A DNA stretch of 64,000 nt, taken from contig OZ024825.1 in assembly GCA_964016985.1 (NCBI GenBank), forward strand, positions 37,695,557-37,759,556, given 5' to 3'. The notes beneath the pieces were generated by a model. It searched no databases. It was not told the DNA's origin and worked only from the letters and a program-made list of their open reading frames with translations. Positions 1 to 13,588 of this stretch are shown here, piece by piece. The position numbers and the translations under genes were made by a program. Position 1 is the stretch's first letter. Every line of letters starts with the position of its first letter. The DNA is from Anodontia alba. Taxonomy: Eukaryota > Mollusca > Bivalvia > Lucinida > Lucinidae.

Positions 1-260
1 TGTGAAATTTTCAATATATTTGAACAGGCGTGTTTTCGTTATGTCATGTGTGGTGTTTGTGTTTTCCTTATTTGTTCCCCATCTCTCCTTCTTTTAGTGA
101 CTCGGGAAGGCTGTGCTTCATGATTGTAGCATTTCCTGAGTATCTTCACTTACCTTTTAGAATCGCTCTGTGCAGTAGACAATCATCGGGGAATAGTCGA
201 GAAAACTCTTGACGAAGAGACTCTTGAGGGCAGGTAGTTCATGTTCACGAAGAATAGGCA

Positions 261-526
261 TCACGAAAACATACCTATATAATTTTGACCCCCTGAAACC
301 CAACTTTTATATAGTAAAACTGGGGTTTACAGGCGTATATATTATTTTTCTTATTTCTGCTCAAAAACATAGATTGTGGGTACTCTTTAGAACCGCCTCG
401 ACGAGGCGGTTCTAACGAGCACCAACAATCTATGTTTTGAGCAGAAATATGAAAAGTATCAGAATTTTTACCTGAAAACTTTCAGTTTTTGGTGTTGAAT
501 TTTTCAATATATTTAAATAGGCGTGT
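261..526 (+). mobile_element. Family-A MITE (palindrome core), copy A2
   Basis: Family A is a roughly 275-bp non-autonomous element. It runs from TCACGAAAACATACCTATAT through TTGACCCCCT-AAACCCCACT, a perfect core hairpin with arms GATTGTGGGTACTCGTTAGAAC and CCGCCTCG, and ATTTCTGCTCAAAACATAG on both sides of the core, to AATAGGCGTGTTTTCGTAA. The termini are inverted repeats of about 18 bp. No coding capacity is seen. Copy A1 is cut by the left window edge (1-41). Confidence 0.8.
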
Positions 527-534
527 AACTGAGC

Positions 535-745
535 ACTGTCCCATAAGGAAAATCGGAAGTGACTGGAGAAGGAGAAGATGATTTCCCACAGGGTCTGGTC
601 TCTAATTCCGTAATGATGCAGCTTAGCGGCAAGGCGCTGTTTAGAAACTTTATCAAACGCCTAACTGAAGTCCAACAAAATGGCGTCGATTTAGTGTCGT
701 CTGTCGAGTACTGTTGCAAGGTCATGCACTAATGAGCTGCTGGGT
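535..745 (-). pseudogene. LINE reverse transcriptase fragment, degenerate
   Basis: On the minus strand, DLATVLDRRH-stop-IDAILLDFS-stop-AFDKVS then KQRLAAKLHHYGIRDQTLWE. This is the RT motif block DAILLDFSKAFDKVPHxRL of CR1/Rex-type non-LTR elements, with the conserved Lys replaced by a stop. It is cut by the family-A MITE that ends at 526 and abuts the Penelope-like fragment on the right. Confidence 0.65.
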
Positions 746-845
746 CTTACAGGATCTTTTATGCCGGAAGCGATGCTTTGATTGCTCAGTATCTTACTGC
801 TTTCAAGGAACTTTATTAAAAAAACTGTGGACGATATACTCCATG

Positions 846-1150
846 ATTTTGCAGCAGATCCATGAAAATCAAACTATATTATTGAAGCTTTCAGTTCTGC
901 TATTAGATACCTAGAAGACTTGCTTTATTTGATAATTTTTACTTTGAACAAATGGTTAATCCGATCTTACCTATTGAACTTCAGCTAAATATGATTAAAG
1001 CTAATTCTTCTGAGACCAAAACCCTATTTTTGGATTTAAATCATTTCTAATAGGTATCAAATGCGATAATTTCTTCAAAAGTTTACGACAAGCGTGATGA
1101 TTTTGATTATGACTGTCAGTGTTTATTTTTAGGTCTCTCTCGTATGGAGT
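846..1150 (+). pseudogene. Penelope-like reverse transcriptase fragment, degenerate
   Basis: The plus strand encodes IIEAFSSAIRYLEDLLYFDN with frame breaks, then FEQMVNPILPIELQLN, KANSSETKTLFLDLNHF and VYDKRDDFDY. This matches, in order, the YLDD to YDKRDDFDF section of the Penelope-like element at 56961-58950. The catalytic YLDD has become YLED. Both ends are lost. Confidence 0.6.
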
Positions 1151-1659
1151 GATATGCAATGAACATATCCAATCCCTTCAGAAGGGATAAAAACTAATTT
1201 TGACATATTTGCCTCCCCCCACCACACCCCGAACCCCGAGGGTTAGGAATTGTACTATAAATAAATATTGTAAATGGACTTTATCTATCTATGAATGTGC
1301 CAGACTATTTGTCTACTAAAATATAAAAACAAATAGTTAGAAATCGGATACAGTTAAACCAACAAAATAACGGAGGGAAGCGGTCCCTCTCCTCCTTATC
1401 CTAATTTCAACCTCTAGGTCACGGTCACATCACCGTTTTCGTTGAGCAATGAAACACCTGTTAATGTTCATTTACCCAGCGAACAGCACCGAATGTTTTT
1501 CGAATATTATCGAACACTGACTCCACATAACTCGATTTCAAACATACATGTGTATGGATTCATCCTATAGGTTATCCAAAGGGTCATATTTTTGTTTCTA
1601 TACTAAGATATATTTTGTTATCATTTTAGGTAGTTATTAAGTCAAATTATACCTGAGCA

Positions 1660-1840
1660 ATGAAGGCTATAGTGAGACATGTTATGTTGGTTTTGGGAAG
1701 TTTTGTGCTACATTTCTTGTATTTTGGGATACCACAATCATTCGGGGTGATCTACAGTGAATTAGTCTCTGTCTTTGATGAAGGGGAGGGTGAGATCGGC
1801 TGGGTAGCTTCGCTATATCCCGGAGTGATACGTGGCGCAG
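1660..1840 (+). CDS. Gene 1 coding exon 1 (helix 1)
   Basis: ATG at 1660 opens residues 1-60, ending ...GVIRGA plus one base of a Gly codon. The donor after 1840 reads GCAG/GTACGG. Helix 1 reads VMLVLGSFVLHFLYFGI, followed by SFGVIYSELVSVFDEGEGE, a typical SLC16 opening. A pyrimidine-rich TTTTAG ends at 1629, so this exon probably starts at 1630 with a short 5' UTR and an upstream non-coding exon that I cannot place. No DGGxGW motif precedes helix 1. Confidence 0.8.
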
Positions 1841-4800
1841 GTACGGTTTAGTATATTTATCCTAAAATATAGCACACCTTTATTCCCTACCCATCACGAA
1901 AACATACCTATATAATGCTGACACTTTAAACTCCACTTTTTTTAAAGTAAAACTGGGGTTTATAGAGGTATACATTATTATTCTTATTTCTGCTCAAAAA
2001 CATAGATTGTGGGTACTCGTTAGAACCGCCTTGATGAGGCGGTTCTAACGAGTACCCACAATCTATGTTTTGAGCAGAAATATGAAAAAATATCCGAATT
2101 TTTATCTAAAAATTTTCATTTTTTGGTGGGAACATTTTCAGTATATTTGAATAGGCTTGTTTTCGTAATGATACTTATCTTGAAATTTGGACAAGACTAA
2201 TTGGTTACCTGGTGATGTATCTAAACATTGGCGGATGAATTGCAGAGAGTGCAAAACCTGATCAGACTCCATATTCTGCACAGAATTCACTCACCTATGA
2301 CACAAAATAGAAAGGAAGGCAATGATCAGGAATCGATACAATTACTTAACACCCTCCGTCCAAGACACAAAAGGGAAAGAAGGACGAAACGGCACCACAA
2401 TCAGAACACTACAAGCAGAAAGCCAAAATAGACTGTTTCTTTCCCCCAAAAAATTGGCTGTCCAACATAAAAATTTCACCAGGACATACATGCAAAGACA
2501 TACAATAAAAGAAGTAGTAAACCACAGCAGAAGCACCGGCTTGGAACGGTCAGAAATTTACTCTGCGTGTGTGTGTGTGTATGTGTGTGTGTGTGGGGGG
2601 GGGGGGGGGGGCTTTAATCGATTTCACGTGGCCACAACACTGGCCCTTAGTTCTGCCGTGGTATACACAAGACATTGTTCAGTCCGCAACAAGGGTTTCT
2701 AACTCATCATAGCAACATCTCCGAGAAGATAAAAATCAAACGAATACAGAGAATACAGAGATGAAACAACGATGAGGACTCGACAGCAAGAAATGACTGA
2801 AATGCTGAAGCAAAAGAAAACCAACAGTTGGACTCCTGTGGGCCCGACCAGAGCCAGAGCATCAGGCACCAGCCAACTTACTGAAAAGTCTTCAGGCCGG
2901 AGCAGTCATAGAGTCTGCCCGACCCGCCGGCGTGTACCCAAAGAGGGAAGCAGTTATTAACCGTGATTGGGTTGACTACCATGCATGCAGTCTGGTGTAT
3001 TACTTTTATGTTGTACTCAATCTTTATATATCGAAGAATGACTTTACGAAATTGAGTGTTAAAATCATTGCAAATATGTATTTTTCTGGATTTATGTATA
3101 CAATCAATGGACGTACGATGTAGATGAAGTTACTTTAAATTTATTGAAACACAAATATGCACACAATCAATGACTGCACAATAAAACACAATTCACTCCG
3201 CTATGAAATGAAAATGTGCATAAATCAATGGTCGTACTGTGTAACAGAATTCACTCCGCTATGAAACAAGAATATGTCCACAATCAATGGTCCTACTGTG
3301 TAACAGAACTCTCTCTGTTACGAAACAAACCATATGCATTCAATCAAAGGTCGTACAGAATTCTATGAAACAAAAATATACATACGAGTGGTCGTACAGC
3401 GAAACGGAATCCACTCTTCTATGAAACCAAAATGTGCAAATTACGATGAAGCAGAATTCACTCTTCTAATTGAGACATACAATAATCCAACGATAAAGTG
3501 AAAATTCACTCTCTTAGTGAAACAAAAATGTACATACAGTTAATGGTCGTACGGTAAAATAGAATTTACTGTTCTTATGGAAACAAAAATATGTATACAA
3601 TCACTGATCATATAGAAATGCAAAGTCACTCTTGACAAATGGAATGTTCATAGGAAAGCAACACACTTTACCCTATCATCCCAGAGTCTGAAGTGGACTC
3701 TTCCATCTTTAAATCTGGTCAGTACCATTATTCCTAATAGGGGTCTCGGTCAAAAATCAAAACAGAAGAGCAAACAGTATATGAGTCATTATGAGCCGTT
3801 TCATCAGGATCTACACTGTTTGCAACACATTGTTTTAGTCTGCAGGACTGAAAGGGTTAAAATTACAAAACACTGTGATAAAGTAAAATTTACATACGTT
3901 GCACGGGCAGTCGTATTTGGTCATATTATCATTTTTGGTCAGGAACTCTATTTTTGACATGATTGTGCGATGATGATATTTGAAACATCCCAGCTAGCAT
4001 TCTATATAAATCTATAGCGGGCCGTTATCGGCCCGTCAGGGTAGATGACGGGCCGATAACGGCCCGCTATAGATTTATGTAGAATGCTTACTGGGATGCA
4101 GGTGACACTTTTTCTTAACGTTATCATATATGATTTTTCAAATTTCCAGGACTGATATCGGGTATAATGGTGTCTGCCTACGGGGCCTGCGTGACAACTA
4201 TAGCAGGATCACTTCTAATGACGGTAGGTATGGTAGCCAGTGGATTTGTTACAAGTCCCTATCTTCTTTATGTCACATATGGAGTAACAGCAGGTGCGTG
4301 CAACTTACAGAAATCTATCTCAAATTCACAGTTAACTCATTTAAGGCTGAATATACCCATTACACACTATACTTTGTAAAAATCCAATTTCAATTTTAGA
4401 TACGTCAGGCTATGTGATTTAGATATTCCTAGAGAAAAATTGCTAAATTATTTGCAAACAGTGGAAACCCTAATCGGACGCCGCATTATGCAGAGTCTGA
4501 TTAGGATCTCCACTATTTACCAATTACCCTTTTGGGGGTCTCCAGACTGAAATGGGTTAGGGTTGTCGTTTAGTGTTATCCGAGGCAATGTACCTAAATT
4601 GTCAAAATAATTTATATCATATTTCCAATCGCATTGATGATCAGAATCAGTAGACTATCGTCAATTCGACGTCAGAAGCAAACTTACATGAGACTAACAT
4701 ACAGCTACGTATGAAAGCACTTGGAGATCACAGCAAATGCATGGATTCTAACCAAATATTGACAGCAGATTTAACACAGACTTGTTAATCCTGTATCTTA

Positions 4801-6964
4801 ACACTGAACACACATATCAAAGCTGCAAGTGAATGTTGTTAAACATTTTACCAGAATCCAAAGTGAAAAACGGACTCTGATCAAACGATACACTCAAAAT
4901 TACTTCTGCTTTCAACATGAGGCTCTGGCCATGCTGCCATGTGTAGGTAGAAGACATATCATCACGAAAACATACCTATATAATTTGGACCCCCTTAAAC
5001 CCCACTTTTCTACAGTAAAACTGGCGTTTACAGGGGTATACATTGTTTTTCTTATTTCTGCCCCAAAGCATTGATTCTGGGTACTCGTTAGAACCACCTC
5101 GGCGAGGCTGTTCTAACAAGTACCCACAACCTATGTTTTGAGCAGTGCGCAATTGAAAGCTGCCAGATAATACCAATAGAACTAAAGCTGAACATAAGGA
5201 AGGCCGAATTAAGGTATAATTTGGACCCCCTTAAACCCCACTTTTCTACAGTAAAACTGGCGTTTACAGAGTATACATTATTTTTCTTATTTCTGCCCAA
5301 AAACATTGATTCTGGGTACTCGTTAGAACCACCTCGGCGAGGCTGTTCTAACAAGTACCCACAACCTATGTTTTGAGCAGAAATATGAAAACTATCAGAA
5401 TTTTCATCTGAAAACTTTCAGTTTTTGTTGGTGAAATTTTCAACATATATGAATAGGTGTTTTTTCGTAAAAGACTCAAATTGTTGTACTTTAAACCATC
5501 TATAAAAGCTGTCGATGGAAGCTCTTTTAGAAAATAGCATTGAGAATAGCAAATGCATTGATTTAAATCAAATGCTAAACCTAAACTTTTGACACAAACA
5601 TTTTTAGCTTGTGGCATTGACCTTGAGGATTTTGGGCGGATGCCTTTTTGTCGCAATGAAAGGACCTTATTACAACAACAAAAACAAAAAAAAAAAAAAC
5701 AAAAAAAAAAAAAGCAATGCGCAATTGAAAGCTGCCAGATAATACCATTAGAACTAAAGCTGAACATAAGAATGGCCGAATGAAGGGCTAAATAGCTGAC
5801 ATAAAAGTATTGGAGGGATTTTCACAAACATTAAATAGGTTGGAATTTCAAGGAGAGCGATTTGAGATCAGCCTGTGCGTTCCACACATTACGAAAACAC
5901 GCCTATTCAAATGTATTGAAAATTTCACCACCAAAAAACTGAAAGTTTTCAGATAAAATTCTGATATTTTTCACATTTCTGCTCAAAACATAGATTGTAG
6001 ATACTCGTTAGAAACGTCTCGGTCTCGCCGAGGCGGTTCTTACGAGTACCCACAATCTATGCTTTTGAGCAGAAATAAGAAAAATGTTGCATACCCCTAT
6101 AAACCCGTTTTACTATATAAAAGTGGAGTTTTAGGGGTTCAAAATTATATAGGTATTTTTCGTGATGAGTCGGATCAGAAACTTTTCTGTTCATCAAATA
6201 ATTACATAACATAAGTGATTCTGAAAGAGGAAACATGGAATCGCAGACTGACCATGTTCATATAATGTATTACTACCGTTTGTCAGAATTTCTAACTGAC
6301 TGTGAAAACCTGAACTGACACATCACAATTTGGTTGTAAACCCTTTCACTCCTGAGTTTCTGAAATGGGCTCTTCGATTAATGCATTTGGACACATCCAT
6401 TGCTATCATTTGGGGTTTCCGTCAAAAATCATTAACATGATGGCAAACTGTGAAGATAAATATGAGACAGTTCGTTATACGCCATGAGCCGTCTCATCTG
6501 GATCTGCACTTAATGCAGAAGTATCTGTATTGGTCTTAAAGGATAAAAGATTTAAACGTACTAAACATGTTTTAAATGGCATTTACATATTTGGTCTTTT
6601 TAAGTATTATGTAATTCACAGAAATAGTACTTGTTATGGATCAAATTTACCTGGGCTAAATAAATAAAATAAATTCCTAAACAATTTGTAGACGAAAACG
6701 CATATGTGCATCCAGATTAAGAGTTTGCGTTTCGCCAATAAATTCTGCATTATCCAGCTAATATAGTACAGATTATATTTCATTTCCTTTGAGATCATTG
6801 GGCCCATTGTGCAATCTTTGAAAAACAAACAAACGGAGTTCTGCTCATGTATGCGCTAGAGGGCATAAGCAATGTTGCAAACTTCATTACTGCTGTCTGT
6901 CTGTCTGTGTCTGGCTTAAGAAGAGTCTAAATAAAACCGAGACTTCCACTTTCAAATCTATAGT

Positions 6965-6995
<31 letters not shown>

Positions 6996-9900
6996 CAAAG
7001 GTAATTTTTGACTGTATTCCTCTGTATTAATTATCTTGATCAAACCACACGAATATGTAACTTATCTTACGGACAATAGATACACCTGAAACATTCCGCC
7101 GACATTTGGAAAACGGATATATTTTGCTGATGGGACGATGCCTCATTAGTATTTGAAAATTTCAGTCACAGATGCTATTTTTAATGTATTTGCTCCTTGA
7201 GGGCGTAAATACTTTCTTTTAAGGTAAACGCAATATGAGAAGGGGGTTGCAATGTCCATGTCGGGGTGGTTTCCTTAAAAAAATGCATGCCCAGCTCGCA
7301 CATGGCATTTATCAAACGTCGATACAACATATCGTATAAATAAGGTCGTATTAGCGTCGATGCAACGTCATAATGTTTATATAAGGTCGCATTAAAGTCA
7401 TTGTTATTATTGTCAAACGTTATTATTGTCAATGAAGAGTTTACAGGAAGACGAACCGTTGCCTATGGAATCGCATCGTCGGGAGCTGCTGCAGGCACGA
7501 TAGTGCTACCATACTTCACTTCTTGGTGTATTGACGCTTATGGATGGAGAGGTTGTTTTACCTTGATGGGTGGATTATACTTGCAATGTGTTATTGTTGG
7601 AGTAGCCTTGTATTCTGGAGAGAGAGTGTCTCGTAAAGCTGACAGAGTAAAACAAACAGGTAATAGACCTTTCTTTTTTTTTTCATTTTTGAGATATATA
7701 TTTAATCGGAAATTAATGTACCTGAAGAATTCGTCCCCTTTTTCTCTAAAGGAGACACCTTTTAAACATACAACGTGTTCCCTAATCCTTGAATTATTTC
7801 AAATCCTGGACAGCATTCACTCTTATCTCCTACTTTAATGTCGTTATTTTTTATATATTCAGAAATCGCGCTTAACAATCATGACATTGGTAAGATATTT
7901 TCTGCGGCTGTGGCTATTCATCGTCGCTTCTATACTATTTCTGTAGTTATTTACATTATGTTATCAAACCAATGAGAACTATTTACTTCTACGCCATCGC
8001 TCTGGATAACGTACTTTTTAAAACAGTTTTCATTTTTTCCACGAAAACATCTATTGTGGGTACTCGATACCTGCGCCTCTCAGAGGCGATCCTAACGACA
8101 TGACCCCAAACGTTTTCTTGGAGAATTTAAAGACTCATTTTAGAAAGTACGTTTTCTTACGTTGCGGTTCATATGTATTAATACATGTAATATAAGGTAC
8201 ATTCGATGTATGTAATAATAATAATAATAAAGAATAAGAAAATTCAGTCAGTCGCAAGAACAGTTAATTTATATTCTCGCATATCAGACAAAGAAATCCG
8301 AAATTTTCGCTGAGGATATAAATTCGCATCCTACTCACACTACACTACCTTGGGGTAAAATTTTAAAAAGGAAACATTTTACGTGTGCTCGTTAAGTGCA
8401 TTGGTTGTATAAAACCTCGTGTAATTCTGTTGCTAAGCTGATGTCATTTCGGCGTGACAACGTCAACTTTCAAGATGGCGGACGTCAACCTCATTGTGTA
8501 TCGAAGTGAGTGCTGCGTTTAAAATCAATGAACATCAATGAAAAAGATCCACAGATCATTCGGTGCCAGACAGTGACCGCTGAAACGGATAGAAATTCTT
8601 ATCTTCCCCAAGTTACCCTGCCCAGAGAAGGAAAAAATCAAGAATTCTTACGTGTTTATGTGCACTGGTTGTAGTGGACTCCACGTATGCCGTCGTTAAG
8701 GTTGGCGTCACTGAACTTAATGACGTCACTAAACGTCGCAATAATGTAATCACAATATGGCGGACGTCAGCAATCAAAGTGACCTCATTATTAAAAATCC
8801 ACTTTCAGGAATGAAAGGTATGCAAGAAAAAGAATATATAATGGTTGTAAGTGATAGATAGAAAAATATGGTCCCTCGGGATCACTGTCTGCCGGACAGT
8901 AACCCTCGGGAAGGAAGTTTCTGTCCATCCCTCACATCCATGTAAGATTGTATCGAACACCCATGAAAGAATCTTACAGTTCGTCGGTTCGAATGCAGCA
9001 GATTTTCAGCAATGCACAGCTTTTTTTAAAAATGGTTTGAACATTGCATTGGGAATGTGACTTTTTGTTTTATCTTAGCATGAGATCCATTTAATACATT
9101 TCGGTTAGCATTCCAACTTGTTCTTCCTTGTAGAGAATACCACTCCAACAGGAATTCCGGCATCTCAGAGAATTAGAAAATATTTGTCATTTTTCAACGG
9201 GTCCTACCTTTGCTACTTCCTTGCTGAAATTCCTGGTTATGTTGCCTATTTTATACCATACAGTCTGCTCTACAACATGATGGTCACTGGAGGACAAACA
9301 AAGAATTATTCTTCTTTGGCCTTATCACTGGCCGGAATCGGAAGTATTGTGTCACGTGTGTTGGTAGGGACAGCTGCAGACTACGAGTGTTGTAACAGAA
9401 TTTACTACTATATATTTGCGGTTGATTTATGTGGGTTCATAACGATTGCATGTGTTCATCTGACAATATTTTGGCAATTCTTGCTGTATGGTATATTCTA
9501 TGGAGTGGGAACAGGTAAGTCTAATATGTACCATATCATGCAGACATTCACACATCTATAGCAATGCAACACCGTCATTTGGACATCGCATTAACTTCAG
9601 TATGTTGCAGTTACAAACAACAATCACGAAACAGTCCACCAAATAAAAATAAACGAATAAGGTTAGAACGAGATAAAATCACATAACAGACAACCACTCC
9701 AACTAAAACAGACCAAACAAAAGGAAGCGGGATTGCAACAGAAATAACACCTTAGAACAGTCAACAATAAAACTGTTTGCATGAAGTCACAAAAACTGCT
9801 TGCGGGTGGGGTTCGGAGAAGGGGGAGATGGGAGCTTAGACCATCGAACGCTCATCCTTCGCCCTTAACCCTGATACAGTTCCAGCTACATACATATTGT

Positions 9901-12900
9901 TCGGTCCGTGTAGGGTTGGTTCCCTTACTCAGTGTATGAATACAGAAAACAATAAAATTAACATCTCAACACTATGATCGCCTACAAACTGACAGTCAAC
10001 AAAGGCAAACCCGAGTAGTAGAACCACGGTGAGACCGACCACATACGAGAAAAGGTCAAGCACAAAGTATCTCCAACAGGTTTATAGGCTCCATATTCCT
10101 CAAACAAAAAAACAAAAAAAAAAAAAAAAAAAAAAAGAAAAAAAAGGGACATTTCATGATGGACTAGCCTCTTAAAACTGTAAACCATGTTTTCTTATCT
10201 TATCATTATATATAACACAACTAATTAACTCCTGCAGCAAGGAAACCAATACTGCATCTTTTATTACCTATACGAACTGTGCAAAACTTTTATTTCTTGA
10301 CTAATTTCGACGATTGAAAAACGAAAGTCTATTAACTTTCCCCACTCTTTCTACCTATAACATTCAAAGAAATTATTTTTTTCACCTCAAACTTGTTCAG
10401 ATGACATCAAATGGACCGGACCACAGCATTTCCAACAAGATCACGCCCGCTAAGCAATGACTCAGATCAGCCTGCGCAAATCAGAGTCAATCAGAGTCAT
10501 TGCTTTGCGCTGATTAGCCAGACATCTAAGCTTTCTTTAGACGAACGCAGGACGCATATGCAATCTTGCAGGAAATGCTGAAATCTCAGAGATTCTATTA
10601 GCACGCTTCATCTTCATAAAATTCCCGGCTACCCCCTGCACATTATCTATAACGAAATTTTATTACATTTTCTTTCAGCAGTGATTTACTGAGACTTGTC
10701 AGTGAATTATAATCAAACATTTTGACATCATAATTGCTAGGCGACGTTACTAGCTTTGTTGTTAACAACAATAACAATAGTTGACATTTTGCGAAAATTG
10801 ATAAAATCATGAAAATCTGACTGCAATTTTCACGTCCAGTTGGCGTTTTTGAGGAAAGACATGCAACACAAATATAAAGTATGATTTTCTTGATAATTCA
10901 GTTCTGCCTTCATGATATTTTTGTGTCTGTGTTTCAAGCACAGGATGATTTTTGCGTTAAAGTGAAAACAATATGGCGACTGATTTTTAAACTAAACCAC
11001 GCCTCCTGAAATTCATGCACTGACTGGAACTATTTTGGTAGGAAATCATAGCGGCTGAATGTGAAAATTCAAGGGTAAAACATGATTGAAAATGTAATAA
11101 ACATTTTATTTTGTTGTTTTGACCGATTACGGAGAAATAATTCACTCGTGTTCTAAGGTTTGCTTGTAAAAAAAAAAAACAAAAAAAAAAAAAAAAAAAA
11201 AAAAAAAAACAAACAAAAAAACTCTTCGCTCACTCGTTTTTTACTTCATGATTGTTTTCCAGCACATCAATTGCCACCCACCTATGAAAAAAAATCTACT
11301 CAAAAAGGAGCCAATTCTTAGAGCAAATCCCTTTTCTCAGAAGAAATTCCTGTATTTAATGAAAACAGTGTAGACCTTGATCAGACGCCGCGTTTTTTTT
11401 TTTTTTGCGTCTGATCTGGGTCTACACTATTTGCCAAAGTCACTTTTATGGGACGCTAGGCATTAATGGTTTAAGCTGCCGCTATTTCTTGAGTCCGATG
11501 GCTTACTTCCAATGCGTAGCACAAACCGGCTGACAGCTAAAGGCTGTATAAACCGCACATGCGTTTTATAGCCTATAGTATGATCTTATCAGTACTTATA
11601 ATGTCAAAAGAAAATGGGCACAATTTCAGAGGAGGTAACCTTTCCAGAATTAGTTTCCTCCCTTCTGAAAATAGGTCTGCTCTAAAAGGAAAGAATTTTC
11701 AGGGAACACATTCTTACCCTTTAGAGTAAACCCCTTTTCAGAAGTGGCCGGGTGTGCAGGAGAGTAAACATGAATTCACTAAAGCTGTCCCCTTATCCCA
11801 TTGTAGTCTGGAAACCCATAAAAGGGTAATTGGCAAACAGTGCAGACCCAGATCAGACGCCGCAGAACGCGGCGTTTGATCAGTGTCACCACTGTTTACA
11901 AATAGTTCAACCATTTCTTTCTCTAGGGGTATCTAATCTACATTGCCTGACATACCTAAAATCGAAATTGGAATCTTCCAGTACATGGTATGGGGGAATT
12001 CATTCAGTTTACAGTGGTTATAAATTTTCGAAATATACAGTATATCCAGACCCCTTTAATAAAATGGAGATAACCAGGGAAGTCAGAACAACAGAACACA
12101 TTACCGAAAGGCAAGAGCCAAAGTAGGTTTAACCTATTTGAACCGAGTGGATTTTTCTACTTTACCTCTTTGGACTGGTTCATTTCCTGTATAAGGGGTG
12201 TCTAGTTAGTTTATATTCAGCGGACAGATAGTTCCGATGTATACTAACTGTGCACCGTTGCTTGCCGACTAGTTTTTATATTCGTATGAGGCGGATTTTG
12301 TACAAAGTTTCCTCAAAGCAGGCAAGTAACACCTTGCACAACAATTTAATTTCACCTACAGGTATATAAATGGTGTATTGTCTATAAAAACACAAAATTT
12401 GCAGAGTATTTGGAATTCATCTATCCATGTGAACTTGAAATAAAGGAAACAACGGAGACTGCAGTCTCCTCGTCATACTTGGATTGTTATCTTACATTGA
12501 CAATGGAAAGCTTAAACTTATGCAACAAGGTATATCGGAACCAGAATTTTACGCTGACTTAGTGTACAGATTTAGAAACATTGTGGGAAAGTCAAACTTT
12601 TCGGAGCAATTCAGAAAACTAATTAACCGTTATAAAAGAATTGGCTATAGCCTGGATATTATGCGGCAGACTGCACGCTTAGTTGTCAACACAATCATTT
12701 TGGATGGCTATGCTTCACTCTTAATTGCACGACGGCAGTTCGGCAACTCAGTAACGGCCTCTTTGTAAAACTTTAACCAGTGGGTTTGGGCTTGACGATA
12801 TGTCTTTGCTTGGCCCGCCGTGGTTCAACTATTGGTTTTCATTTACTCTGGCATACAGTAGAATTAGCCATAAGTACTCGTCTTTGTTTTATCATTGTGA

Positions 12901-13554
12901 TTAATTTGAGTTTTTGTTTTCGCTTTGATGCATTAACTGAGTTGGGAGCCTTTATGCGAACCGATTTTTTATGTATTTCTGTATTATGAGTAGCATCGGG
13001 ACCCAAGGTGAAGTTGGCCAGCTGTAAAAGTGCTTCAAACTCCCGGTGGTATATTCTACTGACTGTTCTAAGGTGGTGGTCCCGGCGTTAGTCTTACTCT
13101 TTGTTGTTTTGTGGTTTATTCTACGTGGGGATTTGTTTTATGTCTTACCTTTTGTTATTTTGTTCTTGTGTTTTTCAGTCCTTTTTAGCATTGCGATTAC
13201 CTTTCTTTGGGAAGAGAGAGCTAATCTTAGTGCTTTTCGTACGTTTGTTTGATTTGCGCTTGTTTAGATTTGTCTGTTTCCTCTTCCTCTTGGTGTCTGG
13301 GAAGGGCTGCGGTTTGTGATTGTGGCACTCCCTGGACTTTTCTCTTACCATTTTTTGCTACTAGGCTTTACGACAAACGGGGTGACTTCAATTTCCCCAT
13401 TGTTAACTATCCATTCCAGAGCAGTAATATCCCTTCTGCACCAGCATACGGCGTTTATGTATTACAGTTAATCCGTTATGCAAGGGCCTGTTCAAATTAT
13501 CAGGACTTCTTGGAGCGTGGGAAAGTGCTCACTACAAAATTATTGAGCCAGGAG

Positions 13555-13588
<34 letters not shown>

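Noticed and set aside
13046..13319. Phe/Leu-rich open frames resembling membrane proteins (also 42220-42453, 56947-57211, 61411-61775)
   Set aside because: They coincide with the shared 3' tail of the Penelope-like element and appear in different frames in different copies.
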